Part shown: positions 39,286 through 40,061 of the stretch, one piece after another
Layout of the letters: every line of letters starts with the position of its first letter
How positions within the stretch are numbered: position 1 is the first letter of the stretch
From: Candidatus Parcubacteria bacterium
Lineage (GTDB): Bacteria; Patescibacteriota; Patescibacteriia; CAIXNZ01
Reading direction: 5' to 3'
Length of the DNA: 40,061 nucleotides
Assembly (NCBI GenBank): GCA_026395755.1
Contig: JAPLYC010000067.1
Location: forward strand, 1 to 40,061
Translations under genes and position numbers: made by a program
The notes under the pieces: model-generated
What the model was told of the DNA's origin: nothing
The model's database searches: none
The model's input: the letters and a program-made list of their open reading frames with translations, nothing else

Positions 39286-40043
39286 ATTATGCCAGATGTC
39301 TGGGCGCAACTCATGCTATCCTGACTGGCAGGGCTGATCCGCTTCAGGAACCGACCGAAGAGCTGTGTAACTTACTTCAGCTCTGCCGAGAATATCTACC
39401 GCTCACGGATATGCACACCAACGGCTTACTGCTCCATCCTGAATTCAATCGAGGAGATGACCTGGCCGAGCTCAAACGAGCCGGTTTGACCATGATCACT
39501 TTTTCTCTGGCATCCTTTGATGAGCAGCAAAACTATGAACTGATGCACATCAAAAAAAGCGCCGCAGATCTCATCAAAAAAGCAGTTGACATGGAACTGA
39601 TGGTGCGTTGCTCCCTGGTCGTCAATGCTCAGGGAGTCAGCGATGTAGCCGGTGTGATTGATTACTGCAGACAGGCCGGAGAACTCGGCGCTCATTCGGT
39701 CGTGATTCGCGAGGTCTGGGTGCCTGAAATCTATGGCCAATGCAACCAGGAAGTCTACAACTGGAACTTGGCCAACAAGATTGACATTAAGCCCATCCAA
39801 GCCCGTTTCATTGAAATTTGCCAAAAGAAAAATGATTTTGGTCTGTGCCAGCTTGATCCTTTGCCCTGGGGCACTCCGGTCTTTGGCATGGCCGGTGTCT
39901 TTACCAATCAGGACCACGGAGTGAACATCACCTTTGCCTGTTGCGATGAAGGCACTACCGGTACGGTCATCAAGTCCATTGTGCACAAACCCAATGGCCA
40001 CGGTTACCGCAACTGGGATCACGGCGGCCACATTCTTTATTAA
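39231..40043 (+). pseudogene. Radical-SAM-like domain lacking the CxxxCxxC cluster motif (probable N-terminal deletion)
   Basis: 270 residues in frame to a stop at 40043. The barrel pattern of radical SAM enzymes is seen: GATHAILTGRADPLQEPTEEL (GE-motif region), LTDMHTNGLLL, LKRAGLTMITFSLASFDEQQNYELMHI and MVRCSLVVNAQGVSDVAGVIDYC. The first strand with its CxxxCxxC motif, normally 40-60 residues ahead of LTGxxDPL, is absent. The frame is closed by stops just upstream of 39231, and no SD precedes the ATG. It overlaps the 3' end of the phosphatase gene by 55 nt. Most likely a deletion fused the phosphatase tail to the middle of a radical-SAM gene. A functional SAM enzyme is not expected. The last ~100 residues (GTPVFGMAGVFTNQDHG and FACCDEGTTG) are family-specific. 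Only 18 bases of non-coding sequence remain to the window end. Confidence 0.7.
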
Positions 40044-40061
40044 ATCCTTTAGGACGAACCT

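Overview
The window looks like a chromosome segment from a Candidate Phyla Radiation (Patescibacteria, probably Parcubacteria-like) bacterium. The reasons are small AT-rich housekeeping genes, many of which lack a Shine-Dalgarno (SD) sequence and start in a '(C/T)CTATG' context; surface proteins with signal peptides and LamG or fibronectin-III-like repeats; a CPR-type REP-associated transposase; and short dispersed palindromes. The lineage is inferred from gene style only. No rRNA or CRISPR array is present. One tRNA (Glu, TTC) is present.

Layout: (1) 1-2979, minus strand: purL (cut by the left edge) and purN. (2) 3283-6628, plus: two secreted or membrane-anchored surface proteins. (3) 6748-10728, minus: six small genes of mostly unknown role (two paralogues, a response-regulator receiver, a NadR-kinase-like P-loop ATPase, two orphans), driven by one strong promoter and separated by a repeated, structured intergenic element. 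(4) 11057-25899: core-type genes (TrmB-like regulator, FtsH, membrane protein, PilB/GspE ATPase, TsaE, TsaD, RAYT transposase, small zinc/cysteine proteins, PurE-like protein, tRNA-Glu, Nudix), ending in an NrtR - PnuC - NadR regulon with two matching GTGT-N7-ACAC operators. (5) 26067-40043, plus: a second cassette-like array with a fused nicotinamidase, a TerY-P-type triad (vWA, PP2C phosphatase, protein kinase), a zinc-ribbon protein, NadD, a plant-type nicotinamidase, Nudix, NAD kinase, nicotinate phosphoribosyltransferase, a deoxyribosyltransferase-like/Nudix fusion, a histidine phosphatase, and a radical-SAM remnant lacking its cluster-binding cysteines.

How it fits together: regions 4 and 5 hold almost a full NAD(P) salvage network. 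PnuC imports nicotinamide riboside and NadR converts it to NAD. Nicotinamidase, PncB and NadD run the deamidating branch, NadK makes NADP, and several Nudix or glycoside-type proteins could trim or repair nucleotides. NadE is not in the window. A signalling triad of the tellurite-resistance-associated TerY-P type sits inside the same array.

The most unusual feature is the intergenic architecture of regions 3 and 5. After many stop codons comes a strong GC-rich hairpin without a U-tract, then a second hairpin whose arms change sequence but keep pairing, then a boxA-like motif (AGTTCTTTAAAA and variants), then AAGGAG and the next start codon. About eleven copies occur on both strands, always in the sense of the downstream gene. 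This resembles an rrn-type boxB-boxA antitermination site repeated before individual genes. It may be a processive antitermination or RNA-processing system for accessory operons; this is inference and untested.
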